From assembly GCF_000818015.1 (NCBI RefSeq), contig NZ_CP007511.1, forward strand, positions 1 through 64,000: DNA of 64,000 bases. The letters run 5' to 3'. A program made the translations under genes and the position numbers. Below, piece by piece: positions 44,970-53,136 of the stretch. Origin of the DNA: Stutzerimonas balearica DSM 6083 (lineage in GTDB: Bacteria; Pseudomonadota; Gammaproteobacteria; Pseudomonadales; Pseudomonadaceae). A model generated the notes under the pieces. That model worked only from the letters and a program-made list of their open reading frames with translations. It did no database searches and was not told the origin of the DNA. Numbering within the stretch: position 1 is the first letter of the stretch; every line of letters starts with the position of its first letter.

Positions 44970-45467
44970 ATGAGCACTTCCAGCAATGTGTTACTGGCCG
45001 CCCTGGCCATTGGCGCGGTGACGGGTATGCGCAGCCTGCTGGCGCCGACCCTGGTCAGCCGGGCGTTGAGCGAGCGGGACGATCTGCACGGGGCGGGCGA
45101 GGCGGCACGGCTGCTGACGTCCGACGCGGCGCAGGCGGTGTTGCCGGTATTGGCGGCCGGCGAGCTGGCCGGTGATAAGCTGCCCTTCGCGCCGGATCGC
45201 ACCATCGCGCCGTCGCTGCTGTTTCGCGCGCTGTCCGCCGGTGTAAGTGCCGCTGCGCTGGCTGGCGTGCGGCGTGAGCCGGCGCTGTTGCCGGCCTTGC
45301 TGGGGGCCGCGGCGGCGCTGGTGTCGTCGCGAGTCGGGCTGCGTTTGCGCAAGCCCCATCAGCCCCGGCCTGTGGCCAATGCCGCGCTTGGCATGGTCGA
45401 GGATGGGCTGGCGTTCGGCCTCGGCCGGGCAGCGTTGCGCCAGGGCTTGCAGCGGCCCGGGCGGTAG
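44970..45467 (+). CDS. DUF4126 membrane protein
   Basis: 165-aa integral membrane protein. It has several short hydrophobic helices (VLLAALAIGAVTGMRSLLAPTLV, SLLFRALSAGVSAAALAG, LLPALLGAAAALVSSRVGL). The RSLLAP-type motif and the acidic GELAGDKLP loop are typical of DUF4126. Function unknown. SD ggagat precedes ATG 44970. A dispersed repeat lies downstream (45513-45544). Confidence 0.8.
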   Translation: MSTSSNVLLAALAIGAVTGMRSLLAPTLVSRALSERDDLHGAGEAARLLTSDAAQAVLPVLAAGELAGDKLPFAPDRTIAPSLLFRALSAGVSAAALAGVRREPALLPALLGAAAALVSSRVGLRLRKPHQPRPVANAALGMVEDGLAFGLGRAALRQGLQRPGR

Positions 45468-45512
45468 GCGAAAAGGCCCCCGCGCCGGGCCACCAGAAGC
45501 AAAGGCCGAGTG

Positions 45513-45544
45513 GTGGACAAGGCTGCGCCGTTTTCCACCCTACG
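45513..45544 (-). repeat. Copy 1 of a dispersed intergenic repeat
   Basis: The 32 bases here, read on minus, match 52075-52106 in the trp spacer at 30 of 32 positions (CGTAGGGTGG...CCTTGTCCAC). The second copy forms a TIR-bounded element; this one is a single half. It lies in the spacer between two convergent genes. The origin (REP-like or MITE-derived) is not known to me. Confidence 0.75.
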
Positions 45545-45555
45545 GCTGGGCCTGC

Positions 45556-46326
45556 TTAGCTGGGCCGCTGGATGACGCAGACGCGGTCACTGCACAGCCC
45601 GGACTCACGCGTCGCCACGCCGGGCGCGACCTCGGTGGGGTTGGCACCGTGGCCGGTGGTGCCGGCGCCGGTCGGTGAGGTGGTGGCGGTGGTGGGCGGG
45701 TAATCGGTGCCGGCGCGCTTGCCGGCGCTGCCGATGCCGTGGCTGCCGCTGACGGCGTCGCCCTGGCGTGACGTGTGGCTGCCCGCGCCGAGTGGCTCGT
45801 GTTCGCCGTGACGGCTGCCAGCCATGGCGCCAGCGGCCGCGGTCTGGCGGCCGCTGAAGTGCTTGTCCAGATGGCTGTCGCCGCCCGTCGCACCGGCATA
45901 GGGGCTGCTCGGGCCGGGGTAGCCGTCGGCGACACGGGCGCTGCCGCGTTCGTTGATGTCGATGGCGCCGTTGTATTCCAGGGCGTCACGCGCCTTGGCC
46001 AGCTGGTCGTCGTCGACCACATCCACCGCGATCACCAGCGCGCCGCGGCGCACTGCCTCGGGGTAGGCGGTCGCGTAGCGCCGGTGTTCCTCGTGCGGTT
46101 CGTGGCCGAACAGCGATTTGAAAAAGTGCGCGACCTTGGATTCATGCTCGTGGCGGTCAGGCGTGGCGTCGTTGGTGGAGTAGGGCGCGTCGTAGGCGTG
46201 AATCTCGGCGCTCTCGGCGCCCACCGCATGGATCTGCTCGCGCGGGATGCCGCGCGACATCAGGTCGCCACGGGTGCGATTGGCATCGGTCAGCGTGGCG
46301 AACGCTGCTACCAGTGTGTGTTTCAT
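45556..46326 (-). CDS. General-stress-protein-17M-like domain protein with Gly/Ser-rich tail
   Basis: 256-aa protein with an N-terminal YflT/GSP17M-like domain (1-120: VAAFATLTDANRTRGDLMSRG, ALVIAVDVVDDDQLAKARDAL). A long disordered Gly/Ser/Thr/Ala/His-rich tail follows (130-230), and a short C-terminal end with two Cys (SGLCSDRVCVIQ) follows that. The low-complexity tail suggests a stress or desiccation-type role by analogy only. SD-like gaggtg precedes ATG 46326. Confidence 0.72.
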   Translation of the reverse strand: MKHTLVAAFATLTDANRTRGDLMSRGIPREQIHAVGAESAEIHAYDAPYSTNDATPDRHEHESKVAHFFKSLFGHEPHEEHRRYATAYPEAVRRGALVIAVDVVDDDQLAKARDALEYNGAIDINERGSARVADGYPGPSSPYAGATGGDSHLDKHFSGRQTAAAGAMAGSRHGEHEPLGAGSHTSRQGDAVSGSHGIGSAGKRAGTDYPPTTATTSPTGAGTTGHGANPTEVAPGVATRESGLCSDRVCVIQRPS

Positions 46327-46542
46327 GGCTCACCTCACGTTGTGCTGAACAACCGGGTCCTGAGCGCTGGTCGCGGCGTGGCGCCTGGCGAAGCGGGCCT
46401 CGCGGGCTTGGCAGCGCTCATATCAGGTTGGTTAAGCGGTGGCGGTGAGAGTTCAGCAGGCGGGATCGGCGGTCGGCATGCAGGGCGGGCGAGGGCGACG
46501 CGCAGAGCGGCGGAACGGCTGGGTTCCGCCGCTGCTGGCCGC

Positions 46543-47385
46543 TCAGTCGAGGTCGGCGGCGCTGTGGCGCTCTGGCGCCTGCTCGGATTCGTCGCCCCAG
46601 CTGCGGTTGACCTTGCGCCCGCGGATGACCGCCGGTCGCTCGGCGATCTCCCTGGCCCAGCGCTGCACGTGCCGGTACTCGTGCACCGAGAGGAATTCGC
46701 CGGCGCCATACAGCTCGCCCAGCACCAGCGCGCCGTACCAGGGCCAGATCGCCATGTCGGCGATGCTGTACTCGGCACCGGCCACGTAGCGATGCTCGGC
46801 CAGCTGGCGGTCGAGTACGTCGAGCTGGCGCTTGACCTCCATGGCGTAGCGGTTGATCGGGTATTCGTATTTCTCCGGCGCGTAGGCATAGAAGTGGCCG
46901 AAGCCACCGCCGAGGAAGGGCGCCGAACCCATCTGCCAGAACAGCCAGTTCAGCGTCTCGGTGCGCGCACGGACCTCGGTCGGCAGGAAGGCGCCGAACT
47001 TTTCGGCGAGGTAGACCAGGATCGAGCCGGACTCGAACACCCGCAGCGGCCCGCCCGCGGCGCTGTGGTCCACTAGCGCGGGAATCTTCGAGTTCGGGTT
47101 GATCTCGACGAAGCCGCTACCGAACTGGTCGCCCTCGCCGATGCGGATCAGCCAGGCGTCGTACTCGGCGCCGCTGTGGCCGAGGGCGAGCAGCTCCTCG
47201 AGCATGATGCCCACCTTCACCCCGTTGGGCGTGGCCAGCGAATACAGCTGCAGCGGGTGCTTGCCCACCGGCAGCGCCTTCTCCTCGCGTGCGCCAGCGG
47301 TGGGCGCATTGATACTGGCGAACTTGCCGCCGGAGGGGGCGTCGTGGGTCCAGACTTTCGGCGGTACGTAGGCGGTATCGGGCAT
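46543..47385 (-). CDS. yghU: Glutathione-dependent disulfide-bond oxidoreductase (YghU-like)
   Basis: 280-aa glutathione transferase of the Nu class with disulfide reductase activity on small disulfides. The N-terminal thioredoxin-like domain (LQLYSLATPNGVKVGIMLEE, NPNSKIPALVDH, VFESGSILVYLAEKFG) holds the glutathione site. The C-terminal helical domain reads WQMGSAPFLGGGFGHFYAYAPE. YghU lacks the classic catalytic Cys and uses Thr/Asn in TPNG, which is present here. SD gaggagat precedes ATG 47385. Shares a 260-base spacer with hipBA. Confidence 0.92.
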   Translation of the reverse strand: MPDTAYVPPKVWTHDAPSGGKFASINAPTAGAREEKALPVGKHPLQLYSLATPNGVKVGIMLEELLALGHSGAEYDAWLIRIGEGDQFGSGFVEINPNSKIPALVDHSAAGGPLRVFESGSILVYLAEKFGAFLPTEVRARTETLNWLFWQMGSAPFLGGGFGHFYAYAPEKYEYPINRYAMEVKRQLDVLDRQLAEHRYVAGAEYSIADMAIWPWYGALVLGELYGAGEFLSVHEYRHVQRWAREIAERPAVIRGRKVNRSWGDESEQAPERHSAADLD

Positions 47386-47530
47386 GTCGATCTCCTCGAG
47401 TGGAACGGGGCCGTGCAGGGCATGCTACGCGCTCGGCGGGCGCGCTCGAAATCGAGCCGGTCGATATTGGTCATCGATGGCTGAGGGTTTGTTCTGCGTG
47501 GTAGTTCTTTGAGATGCACCAGAAGGATCT

Positions 47531-47550
47531 TTTTTCCCGATCGGTAAAAA
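47531..47550. promoter_or_regulatory. Palindromic site 1 upstream of hipBA
   Basis: TTTTTCCCGATCGGTAAAAA is a near-perfect palindrome centred on GATC. It shares the TTTTNCC/GG-AAAA arms of site 2 about 39 bases downstream. Two spaced palindromes before hipB fit dimeric HipB binding. The precise operator sequence differs from E. coli (TATCCN8GGATA). Confidence 0.55.
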
Positions 47551-47579
47551 TTCGGTGCGCCGGCCAGCGGCAGGGAGTA

Positions 47580-47597
47580 TTTTCCCTATTGGGAAAA
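47580..47597. promoter_or_regulatory. Palindromic site 2 upstream of hipBA
   Basis: TTTTCCC-TATT-GGGAAAA is a perfect 7-bp palindrome with a four-base spacer, 49 bases before the hipB ATG. Related half-sites occur at 47614-47628 and 47633-47643, suggesting cooperative binding across the promoter. Probable HipB operator. Confidence 0.62.
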
Positions 47598-47645
47598 AAT
47601 TGGCACTGAGCTGTTTCCGAAGGGCAAATTGTACGGAACGGGAAA

Positions 47646-47882
47646 ATGGCTGAACCTACTGCATTTGTTTCGATGGCCGAGCTGGGCAAGCTGATCCAGC
47701 GCACTCGCAAGGGTCAGGGGCTGCGTCTGGTGGACGCTGCCGGCCTGTGTGGCGTGAGCGTGCGCTTTCTGAGCGAGCTGGAAAATGGCCGCGAGAGCTG
47801 TTCGTTCGGACGGGTGCTGAACGTGTGTCATACGCTGGGCATCGAGCTGCTGGCGGCTAGACGTGACGGGGGCGACCTATGA
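47646..47882 (+). CDS. hipB: HipB-like antitoxin (helix-turn-helix)
   Basis: 78-aa XRE-type DNA-binding protein (ELGKLIQRTRKGQGLRLVDAAGLCGVSVRFLSELENGRES) with a short C-terminal part (LGIELLAARRDGG). It is expected to bind and neutralise the HipA kinase and repress its own promoter via the palindromes at 47531-47597. ATG 47646 follows aacgggaaa. The stop overlaps hipA by four bases (ATGA, 47879-47882), the usual antitoxin-first order. Confidence 0.9.
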   Translation: MAEPTAFVSMAELGKLIQRTRKGQGLRLVDAAGLCGVSVRFLSELENGRESCSFGRVLNVCHTLGIELLAARRDGGDL

Positions 47883-49120
47883 GCGGACTGCTCGGCGTCT
47901 ATCGGGGTGATAGCCGTATCGGTGAGCTTTGGCTGGGTGACGATGGCCGCAGCATGGGTTTTCGCTATAGCGAAGCAGCGCGGTTTGCAATCTCCAATAG
48001 CTTGCCGCTTGCAACCGGTATGTTTGCGCCAACGACCGGCACGGCACACAACTGGTTTGCCAATCTACTTCCCGAAGAAGCTTCGCGGCAGTTGCTGGTG
48101 AACCGGCTTGGGATCGCCGATGACGACTTTTCGCTGTTGGCCGCCATCGGTGGTGATTGTGCCGGTGCATTGCGCATTGTTGACCCGGAGCGGGCCGATG
48201 CGTTGATCGAATCTGGCCAGGAGCCGGTCGACCCCAATCAGCTGGCGCGCTGGGCACAGGGTAAAGAGCGCTACGCCTTGTTCCAGCCGGGCAAGGCGAC
48301 ACGTCTTTCCCTTGCCGGCGCTCAGGACAAGATTCCCGTAATCCTCGAAGGCGGCCAGCTCTACCTCCCGAGCGGTGCCGCCGCTTCTTCGCATCTGATC
48401 AAGTTCTCGCTAAAGCCGGCGTTGGTTTTCAACGAGCTCTATATGAACCGTCTGGCTCGGATCGCTGGGCTTTTGGTTCCCGACTCGCACGCAGGTCAGG
48501 CAGGGAAGGCTCACTATCTTGCCGTGGCTCGTTACGATCGTGAGCGAGTGGATAACCGGATCGAGCGGGTGCACCAGGAGGACATGTGCCAGGCGCTTGG
48601 CTATCCGCGGCGGCTCAAGTACCAGGAAGAGGGCGGCCCGACGCTGGCGGCCTGCGCAGGGCTGTTGCGCGCGGTGACGACCACGCCTGCGCTGCAGGTG
48701 CGCCAGCTGCTGCGCTGGCAGATATTCAACGTGCTGGCCGGCAACAGCGATGGCCATGCCAAGAACATCTCGTTGTTACAGGACGCCAAGGGGCGCTGGT
48801 CATTGGCGCCGGCCTATGACCTGGTATGTACGATGGTGCTGCCATACAGCCCCAGTCTTGGTTTCGCGGTCGGCAGCAACTTCCATCCGCAGCAGCTGCG
48901 CAGAGCCGATTGGGAAGAGCTGGCACGCCACATGGGCCTTGCGCCGCCGTTCGTACTGCGGGAGCTGCGGCAAATGCTGGATCTGCTCGAGCCAGCTGCC
49001 AATAGCGCCGAGTTGCAAGCCGAGCTGGAGACGGTTGGCATGGATGAGGTGGGTTGGGCAAAGGTCCAGCATGTGCGCAAATATGTCGTTCAGCAGTGCC
49101 GCCGCTACCGCAAGTTGTAG
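47879..49120 (+). CDS. hipA: HipA-like toxin, Ser/Thr kinase
   Basis: 413-aa kinase of the HipA toxin family, which in E. coli phosphorylates GltX and stops translation. Visible features are the autophosphorylation loop with S144 in RLSLAGAQDKIP, the ATP-binding Lys in SSHLIKF (about 175), catalytic D291 in NVLAGNSDGHAKN and the DFG-like D314 in APAYDLV. All are intact. The N-terminal subdomain (1-130) is also HipA-like. Coupled to hipB by ATGA. Confidence 0.92.
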   Translation: MSGLLGVYRGDSRIGELWLGDDGRSMGFRYSEAARFAISNSLPLATGMFAPTTGTAHNWFANLLPEEASRQLLVNRLGIADDDFSLLAAIGGDCAGALRIVDPERADALIESGQEPVDPNQLARWAQGKERYALFQPGKATRLSLAGAQDKIPVILEGGQLYLPSGAAASSHLIKFSLKPALVFNELYMNRLARIAGLLVPDSHAGQAGKAHYLAVARYDRERVDNRIERVHQEDMCQALGYPRRLKYQEEGGPTLAACAGLLRAVTTTPALQVRQLLRWQIFNVLAGNSDGHAKNISLLQDAKGRWSLAPAYDLVCTMVLPYSPSLGFAVGSNFHPQQLRRADWEELARHMGLAPPFVLRELRQMLDLLEPAANSAELQAELETVGMDEVGWAKVQHVRKYVVQQCRRYRKL

Positions 49121-49281
49121 TGGCTAGGGTCCTGCCCTCGGGAATGTGCTTCGCAGCCTGCGACGTATCGATCAGCGGTACTGGCAACAAGCGCTGCCGA
49201 GGATCCGGCATGGAGCGCTCGCGTTAGACTCCTTCCTACTGTCCCCCAGACTCGGGGCCAACCCTGATACAGGACGTCACG

Positions 49282-49653
49282 ATGCTTCTCGGCAAACGCG
49301 ATCAGACCCGTATGGAGCGGCAACTTTCCAGCTGCCTGACCCAGGCCTGCGAAGCGGGCAAGGCGGAAATCGTCGGCTTCAACTGGCTCACCCATGAGGT
49401 CGATTACGCGCGCTTTCCCGAGAGCCTGCAGGTCACCTGGGTATTCGCCACGGAGGCGCAGAGGGCTCTGGCGATTGATACAGGGCAGGGCGCACGGATG
49501 CAGGCGCTGACCCGAGCAGCGCTCGCTGAGGCGGGTATCGACATGGATGCCCTGATCGCACCGGTGCGTTTCGACAGCGAGGAAGCCTGCAAGCGCAACG
49601 ATGGCGGTGACTGGCAACGCCGCCTGGCCCGCAACGCCGCGACACGGCACTGA
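49282..49653 (+). CDS. Conserved hypothetical protein, 123 aa
   Basis: I do not recognise the family. The protein is soluble and mixed alpha/beta (LTQACEAGKAEIVGFNWLTHEVDY, ESLQVTWVFATEAQRALAI). It ends two bases before the DUF1289 gene, so the two are probably cotranscribed. It has no signal, membrane segment or obvious catalytic motif. Start ATG 49282 is preceded by a weak SD (caggacgtcacg). The neighbouring hipA seems unrelated. Confidence 0.6.
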   Translation: MLLGKRDQTRMERQLSSCLTQACEAGKAEIVGFNWLTHEVDYARFPESLQVTWVFATEAQRALAIDTGQGARMQALTRAALAEAGIDMDALIAPVRFDSEEACKRNDGGDWQRRLARNAATRH

Positions 49654-49655
49654 CC

Positions 49656-49844
49656 GTGGGCAAGGACGTCGAGAATCCGTGCATTTCCGTCTGCAAGCTC
49701 ACGGACGAGGTGTGTACCAGCTGTGGTCGCACCAAGGACGAGATCCGCAAATGGAAGCGCATGAAGCGCCCGGACAAGAAGGCGACAGTGGAGCGCGCGG
49801 CGCAGCGGTTGAAGGCACTGAAGAAGAAGAAAAAGAAAGGCTGA
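49656..49844 (+). CDS. DUF1289 protein
   Basis: 62-aa basic protein with the DUF1289 core: NPCISVC near the N-terminus and VCTSCGRTKDEIRKWK, giving four cysteines that could bind zinc or an Fe-S cluster. A lysine-rich tail (LKKKKKKG) follows. The GTG start at 49656 sits 3 bases after the preceding stop. Function unknown. It ends at the terminator at 49960-49996. Confidence 0.83.
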   Translation: MGKDVENPCISVCKLTDEVCTSCGRTKDEIRKWKRMKRPDKKATVERAAQRLKALKKKKKKG

Positions 49845-49959
49845 GCCCGCAAGGGGCGCCGCGCGTGGGTGTCGCCTGCCGGCGCTGGGCGGGGCCGTTG
49901 GTATGTCCATGCCTGGCGCCGCTAGGCAGGAATCTGCGCAAAAGCCCGCTACAGGAATG

Positions 49960-49996
49960 AAAAAGCCGCTGCCCTCTCACGGGAGCAGCGGCTTTT
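49960..49996. terminator. Bidirectional terminator between DUF1289 and trpA
   Basis: AAAAGCCGCTGC (49961-49972) pairs with GCAGCGGCTTTT (49985-49996), flanked by A and T runs on opposite strands. It can end plus-strand DUF1289 transcripts and minus-strand trpBA transcripts. Confidence 0.88.
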
Positions 49997-50015
49997 CGGT
50001 TACGGCACTAAAGCC

Positions 50016-50825
50016 TCAACCGCGGGCGCCGCGTACTCCGGCGCTGAGCTGGCGGCACAGGCCGAGCACACCTTCCACCGCGTCTTCCGGGCTCTTGGCC
50101 CCGGCGATCTGGTCGATCAGTGCCGAGCCCACCACCACGCCTTCGGTAAGCCGTGCGATGGCGGCGGCCTGTTCCGGCGTGCGGATGCCGAAGCCGACGC
50201 ATACCGGCAGATCGGTGTGGCGCTTGAGGCGCGCTACCGCTTCCTCGACGTGTTCCAGGGTGGCGGAACCTGCTCCGGTCACGCCGGCCACCGAGACGTA
50301 GTAGACGAAGCCGGAGCTGCCGTTGAGCACGGTGGGCAGGCGCTGGTCGTCGGTGGTCGGGGTGGTCAGGCGGATGAAGTCGATGCCGGCGGCCTGGGCC
50401 GGGTCACAGAGCTCGTCGTTATGCTCCGGCGGCAGGTCGACGACGATCAGGCCATCGACTCCGGCCTCTTTCGCATCGCTGACGAAGCGCTCCACGCCAT
50501 AGGCGAAGATCGGGTTGTAGTAGCCCATCAGCACCAGCGGCGTGGTCTGGTTGGTCTCGCGGAAGTCGCGGACCATCTGCAGCGTCTTCGGCAGGTTCTG
50601 CTTGCCGGCCAGGGCGCGGATGTTGGCCAGCTGGATCGCCGGGCCGTCGGCCATCGGGTCGGTGAAGGGCATGCCCAGCTCGATCACGTCGGCGCCGGCC
50701 TCCGGCAGGCCCTTGAGGATCGCCAGCGAAGTGGCGTAGTCCGGGTCGCCGGCGGTGACAAAGGTCACCAGCGCGGCGCGGTTCTGTTCGTTCAGCTCGG
50801 CAAAGCGGCTCTGCAGGCGGCTCAT
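50016..50825 (-). CDS. trpA: Tryptophan synthase alpha chain
   Basis: Cleaves indole-3-glycerol phosphate to indole and glyceraldehyde 3-phosphate. The 269-aa TIM-barrel has catalytic Glu and Asp in [19 protein letters not shown] (Glu52/Asp63 region) and the phosphate loop [16 protein letters not shown] 50825 overlaps the trpB stop by four bases, and the trpBA pair is under TrpI in pseudomonads. It ends at a terminator. Confidence 0.97.
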   Translation of the reverse strand: MSRLQSRFAELNEQNRAALVTFVTAGDPDYATSLAILKGLPEAGADVIELGMPFTDPMADGPAIQLANIRALAGKQNLPKTLQMVRDFRETNQTTPLVLMGYYNPIFAYGVERFVSDAKEAGVDGLIVVDLPPEHNDELCDPAQAAGIDFIRLTTPTTDDQRLPTVLNGSSGFVYYVSVAGVTGAGSATLEHVEEAVARLKRHTDLPVCVGFGIRTPEQAAAIARLTEGVVVGSALIDQIAGAKSPEDAVEGVLGLCRQLSAGVRGARG

Positions 50826-52033
50826 GCGTGCGTCTCCTGTTCGCTCATGTGGTGCATCACGGTCTGCATGTCCTTGTCGCCGCGGCCGGAGAGGTTGACC
50901 ACCATCAGGTGTTCCCTGGGCAGCTTGGCCGCGCGCTTGAAGGCTTCGGCCAGCGCGTGGGCTGATTCCAGCGCGGGGATGATGCCTTCCAGGCGGCAGC
51001 AGTCGTGAAAGGCCTGCAGCGCCTCATGGTCGGTGCAGGGCACGTATTCGACGCGCTTGATCTCGTGCAACCAGGCGTGCTCGGGGCCGACGCCTGGGTA
51101 GTCGAGGCCGGCGGAAATCGAATGCGCGTCGGTGATCTGGCCGTCTTCGTCCTGCAGGAGGAAGGTGCGGTTGCCGTGCAGCACGCCCGGCGCCCCGCCG
51201 GCCATGCTGGCGGCGTGCTTGCCGGTGTCGATGCCGTGGCCGGCCGCTTCGACGCCGACGATCTGCACGCTCTCGTCATCGAGGAAGGGGTGGAACAGGC
51301 CGATGGCGTTGGAGCCGCCGCCGATGCAGGCGACCAGCGAGTCGGGCAGGCGGCCCTCCTTCTGCATGATCTGCTCGCGCACTTCGTTGCCGATCACCGA
51401 CTGGAAGTCGCGGACCATGGCCGGGTAGGGGTGTGGGCCGGCGGCGGTGCCGATCAGGTAGAAGGTGTTGTGGACGTTGGTCACCCAGTCGCGCAGCGCC
51501 TCGTTCATCGCGTCCTTCAGCGTGCCGGTGCCGGCGGTGACCGGAATCACTTCGGCGCCCAGGAGCTTCATGCGGAAGACGTTGGCCTGCTGGCGCTCGA
51601 TGTCGGTGGTGCCCATGTAGACCACGCACTGCATGCCGAAGCGCGCGGCCACGGTGGCGGTGGCCACGCCGTGCATGCCGGCGCCGGTCTCGGCGATGAT
51701 GCGCTGCTTGCCCATGCGCTTGGCCAGCAGGATCTGGCCGATGCAGTTGTTGATCTTGTGCGCGCCGGTGTGGTTCAGGTCTTCGCGCTTGAGGTAGATC
51801 TTCGCGCCGCCGAAGTGCTCGGTCAGCCGCTCGGCGTAGTACAGCGGGCTGGCGCGGCCGATGTAGTCGCGCTGGAAGTAGGCCAGTTCCTCGAGGAAGA
51901 CCGGATCGTTCTTGGCCTTCTCGTATTCGGCGGCCAGCTCGTTGATCAGCGGCATCAGGGTTTCGGCGACGAACTGGCCGCCGAAGCGGCCGAACAGCCC
52001 GCGGTTGTCCGGGCCGGTGCGGTATGAGGTCAT
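50822..52033 (-). CDS. trpB: Tryptophan synthase beta chain
   Basis: PLP enzyme that condenses indole with serine. The 403-aa product has the PLP Lys in [28 protein letters not shown] (phosphate cup) and the allosteric loop regions. The start is ATG 52033 ([19 protein letters not shown]); the frame extends far upstream but that part covers trpI in antisense. It is activated by TrpI in relatives; the spacer contains a TrpI-type site and an inserted repeat element. Confidence 0.97.
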   Translation of the reverse strand: MTSYRTGPDNRGLFGRFGGQFVAETLMPLINELAAEYEKAKNDPVFLEELAYFQRDYIGRASPLYYAERLTEHFGGAKIYLKREDLNHTGAHKINNCIGQILLAKRMGKQRIIAETGAGMHGVATATVAARFGMQCVVYMGTTDIERQQANVFRMKLLGAEVIPVTAGTGTLKDAMNEALRDWVTNVHNTFYLIGTAAGPHPYPAMVRDFQSVIGNEVREQIMQKEGRLPDSLVACIGGGSNAIGLFHPFLDDESVQIVGVEAAGHGIDTGKHAASMAGGAPGVLHGNRTFLLQDEDGQITDAHSISAGLDYPGVGPEHAWLHEIKRVEYVPCTDHEALQAFHDCCRLEGIIPALESAHALAEAFKRAAKLPREHLMVVNLSGRGDKDMQTVMHHMSEQETHA

Positions 52034-52074
52034 GCGAGGCTCCTTGGAGGGTGCCGACACGCAGTCGGGGTGAG

Positions 52075-52156
52075 CGTAGGGTGGGCAACGGCGCAGCCTT
52101 GTCCACGCGATCGATACGCCAGCGGGGAAAGTCGCTTCGTGAGTTTCCACCCTACG
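52075..52156. repeat. Dispersed TIR element in the trpB/trpI spacer (copy 2)
   Basis: An 82-base element with perfect 10-bp terminal inverted repeats, CGTAGGGTGG at 52075-52084 and CCACCCTACG at 52147-52156. Its left 32 bases match 45513-45544 (reversed) at 30 of 32 positions. It is too short to encode a transposase. It sits in the likely trpB leader, between the TrpI site and trpB. It resembles a small non-autonomous or REP-like element. Confidence 0.78.
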
Positions 52157-52222
52157 GCAATCATTGGGGGCGAGCTTACGGCTGCCGGCGCCCGGATAAA
52201 AGCGATAAGATCGCGCGGACCT

Positions 52223-52237
52223 GTCAGGAAAACTCAC
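52223..52237. promoter_or_regulatory. TrpI binding site
   Basis: Read on minus, the sequence is GTGAG-TTTTC-CTGAC, matching the GTGAG-N5-CTGAC core described for Pseudomonas TrpI. It lies 4 bases before the trpI ATG and on the trpBA promoter side, as expected for activation of trpBA and autorepression of trpI. The SD-like AGGA of trpI (52226-52229) is inside the site. Confidence 0.78.
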
Positions 52238-52241
52238 ATAT

Positions 52242-53126
52242 ATGGCCCGCGATCTGCCACCGCTCAATGCCCTGCGTGCCTTCGAGGCGGCTGCCCGCCT
52301 GGGTAGCGTAAGCGAAGCCGCACGCGAGCTGCACGTCACCCACGGGGCCATCAGCCGGCAGCTGAAGCAGCTCGAAGAAGCCCTCGGTCTGGCCCTGTTC
52401 GCCAAGGAAGGGCGCGGCGTAAAACTCACCGATGCCGGCCAACGTCTGGGCGAGGCCGCCAGCGAGGCGTTTGAGCGCCTGCGCAGCGCCTGCGCCGAAC
52501 TGCAACGGCACACGGCCGAGGCGCCGTTCGTGCTCGGTTGTCCCGGCAGCCTTTTGGCGCGCTGGTTCATTCCGCGGCTGGACCGGCTCAATCGCGACCT
52601 GCCGGAGCTGCGCCTGCAGCTATCGGCCAGCGAGGGCGAGCTGGACCCGCGCAAGCCGGGGCTGGATGCCACGCTGTGGTACGCCGAGCCGCCCTGGCCG
52701 GCCGACATGCAGGTATTCGAGCTGACGGCCGAGCGCATTGGCCCGGTGCTCAGCCCGCATCACCCGCGTTGTGCCGAGCTGCGTGGCGCCCCGGCGGCGG
52801 CGCTGCTCGGCGAGGCGCTGCTGCATACGGTGTCGCGCCCGCAGGCCTGGCCGACCTGGGCGGCCGGGCAGGGGCTGGCCGCTGGCGAGTTGCGCTACGG
52901 GCAGGGTTTCGAGCACCTGTACTTTCTGCTCGAGGCGGCACTGGCCGGGCTCGGTATAGCCATCGCGCCGCAGCAGCTGGTCGCCGATGACCTCGCCGCC
53001 GGGCGCCTGCTGGCGCCCTGGGGTTTCGTCGAGACACGGGCGCAGCTGGCGCTGTGGGTGCCGCGACGCCGGCTCGACCGGCGTGCCGAACGCCTGGCCG
53101 AGTGGCTGGCCGGGGCACTGGCCTGA
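52242..53126 (+). CDS. trpI: LysR-type activator of trpBA (TrpI)
   Basis: 294-aa regulator that activates trpBA when indole-3-glycerol phosphate accumulates. It has the N-terminal helix-turn-helix ([35 protein letters not shown]) and an effector-binding domain (about 90-290). Position, size and divergent orientation toward trpB match P. aeruginosa TrpI (295 aa). The TrpI site ends 4 bases before the start. Confidence 0.93.
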   Translation: MARDLPPLNALRAFEAAARLGSVSEAARELHVTHGAISRQLKQLEEALGLALFAKEGRGVKLTDAGQRLGEAASEAFERLRSACAELQRHTAEAPFVLGCPGSLLARWFIPRLDRLNRDLPELRLQLSASEGELDPRKPGLDATLWYAEPPWPADMQVFELTAERIGPVLSPHHPRCAELRGAPAAALLGEALLHTVSRPQAWPTWAAGQGLAAGELRYGQGFEHLYFLLEAALAGLGIAIAPQQLVADDLAAGRLLAPWGFVETRAQLALWVPRRRLDRRAERLAEWLAGALA

Positions 53127-53136
53127 TGGCGCGCCG

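Noticed and set aside
45775..47076. 433-codon frame opposite the stress protein and yghU genes
   Set aside because: It is a codon-bias shadow with no coherent domain, and yghU is clear on the other strand.
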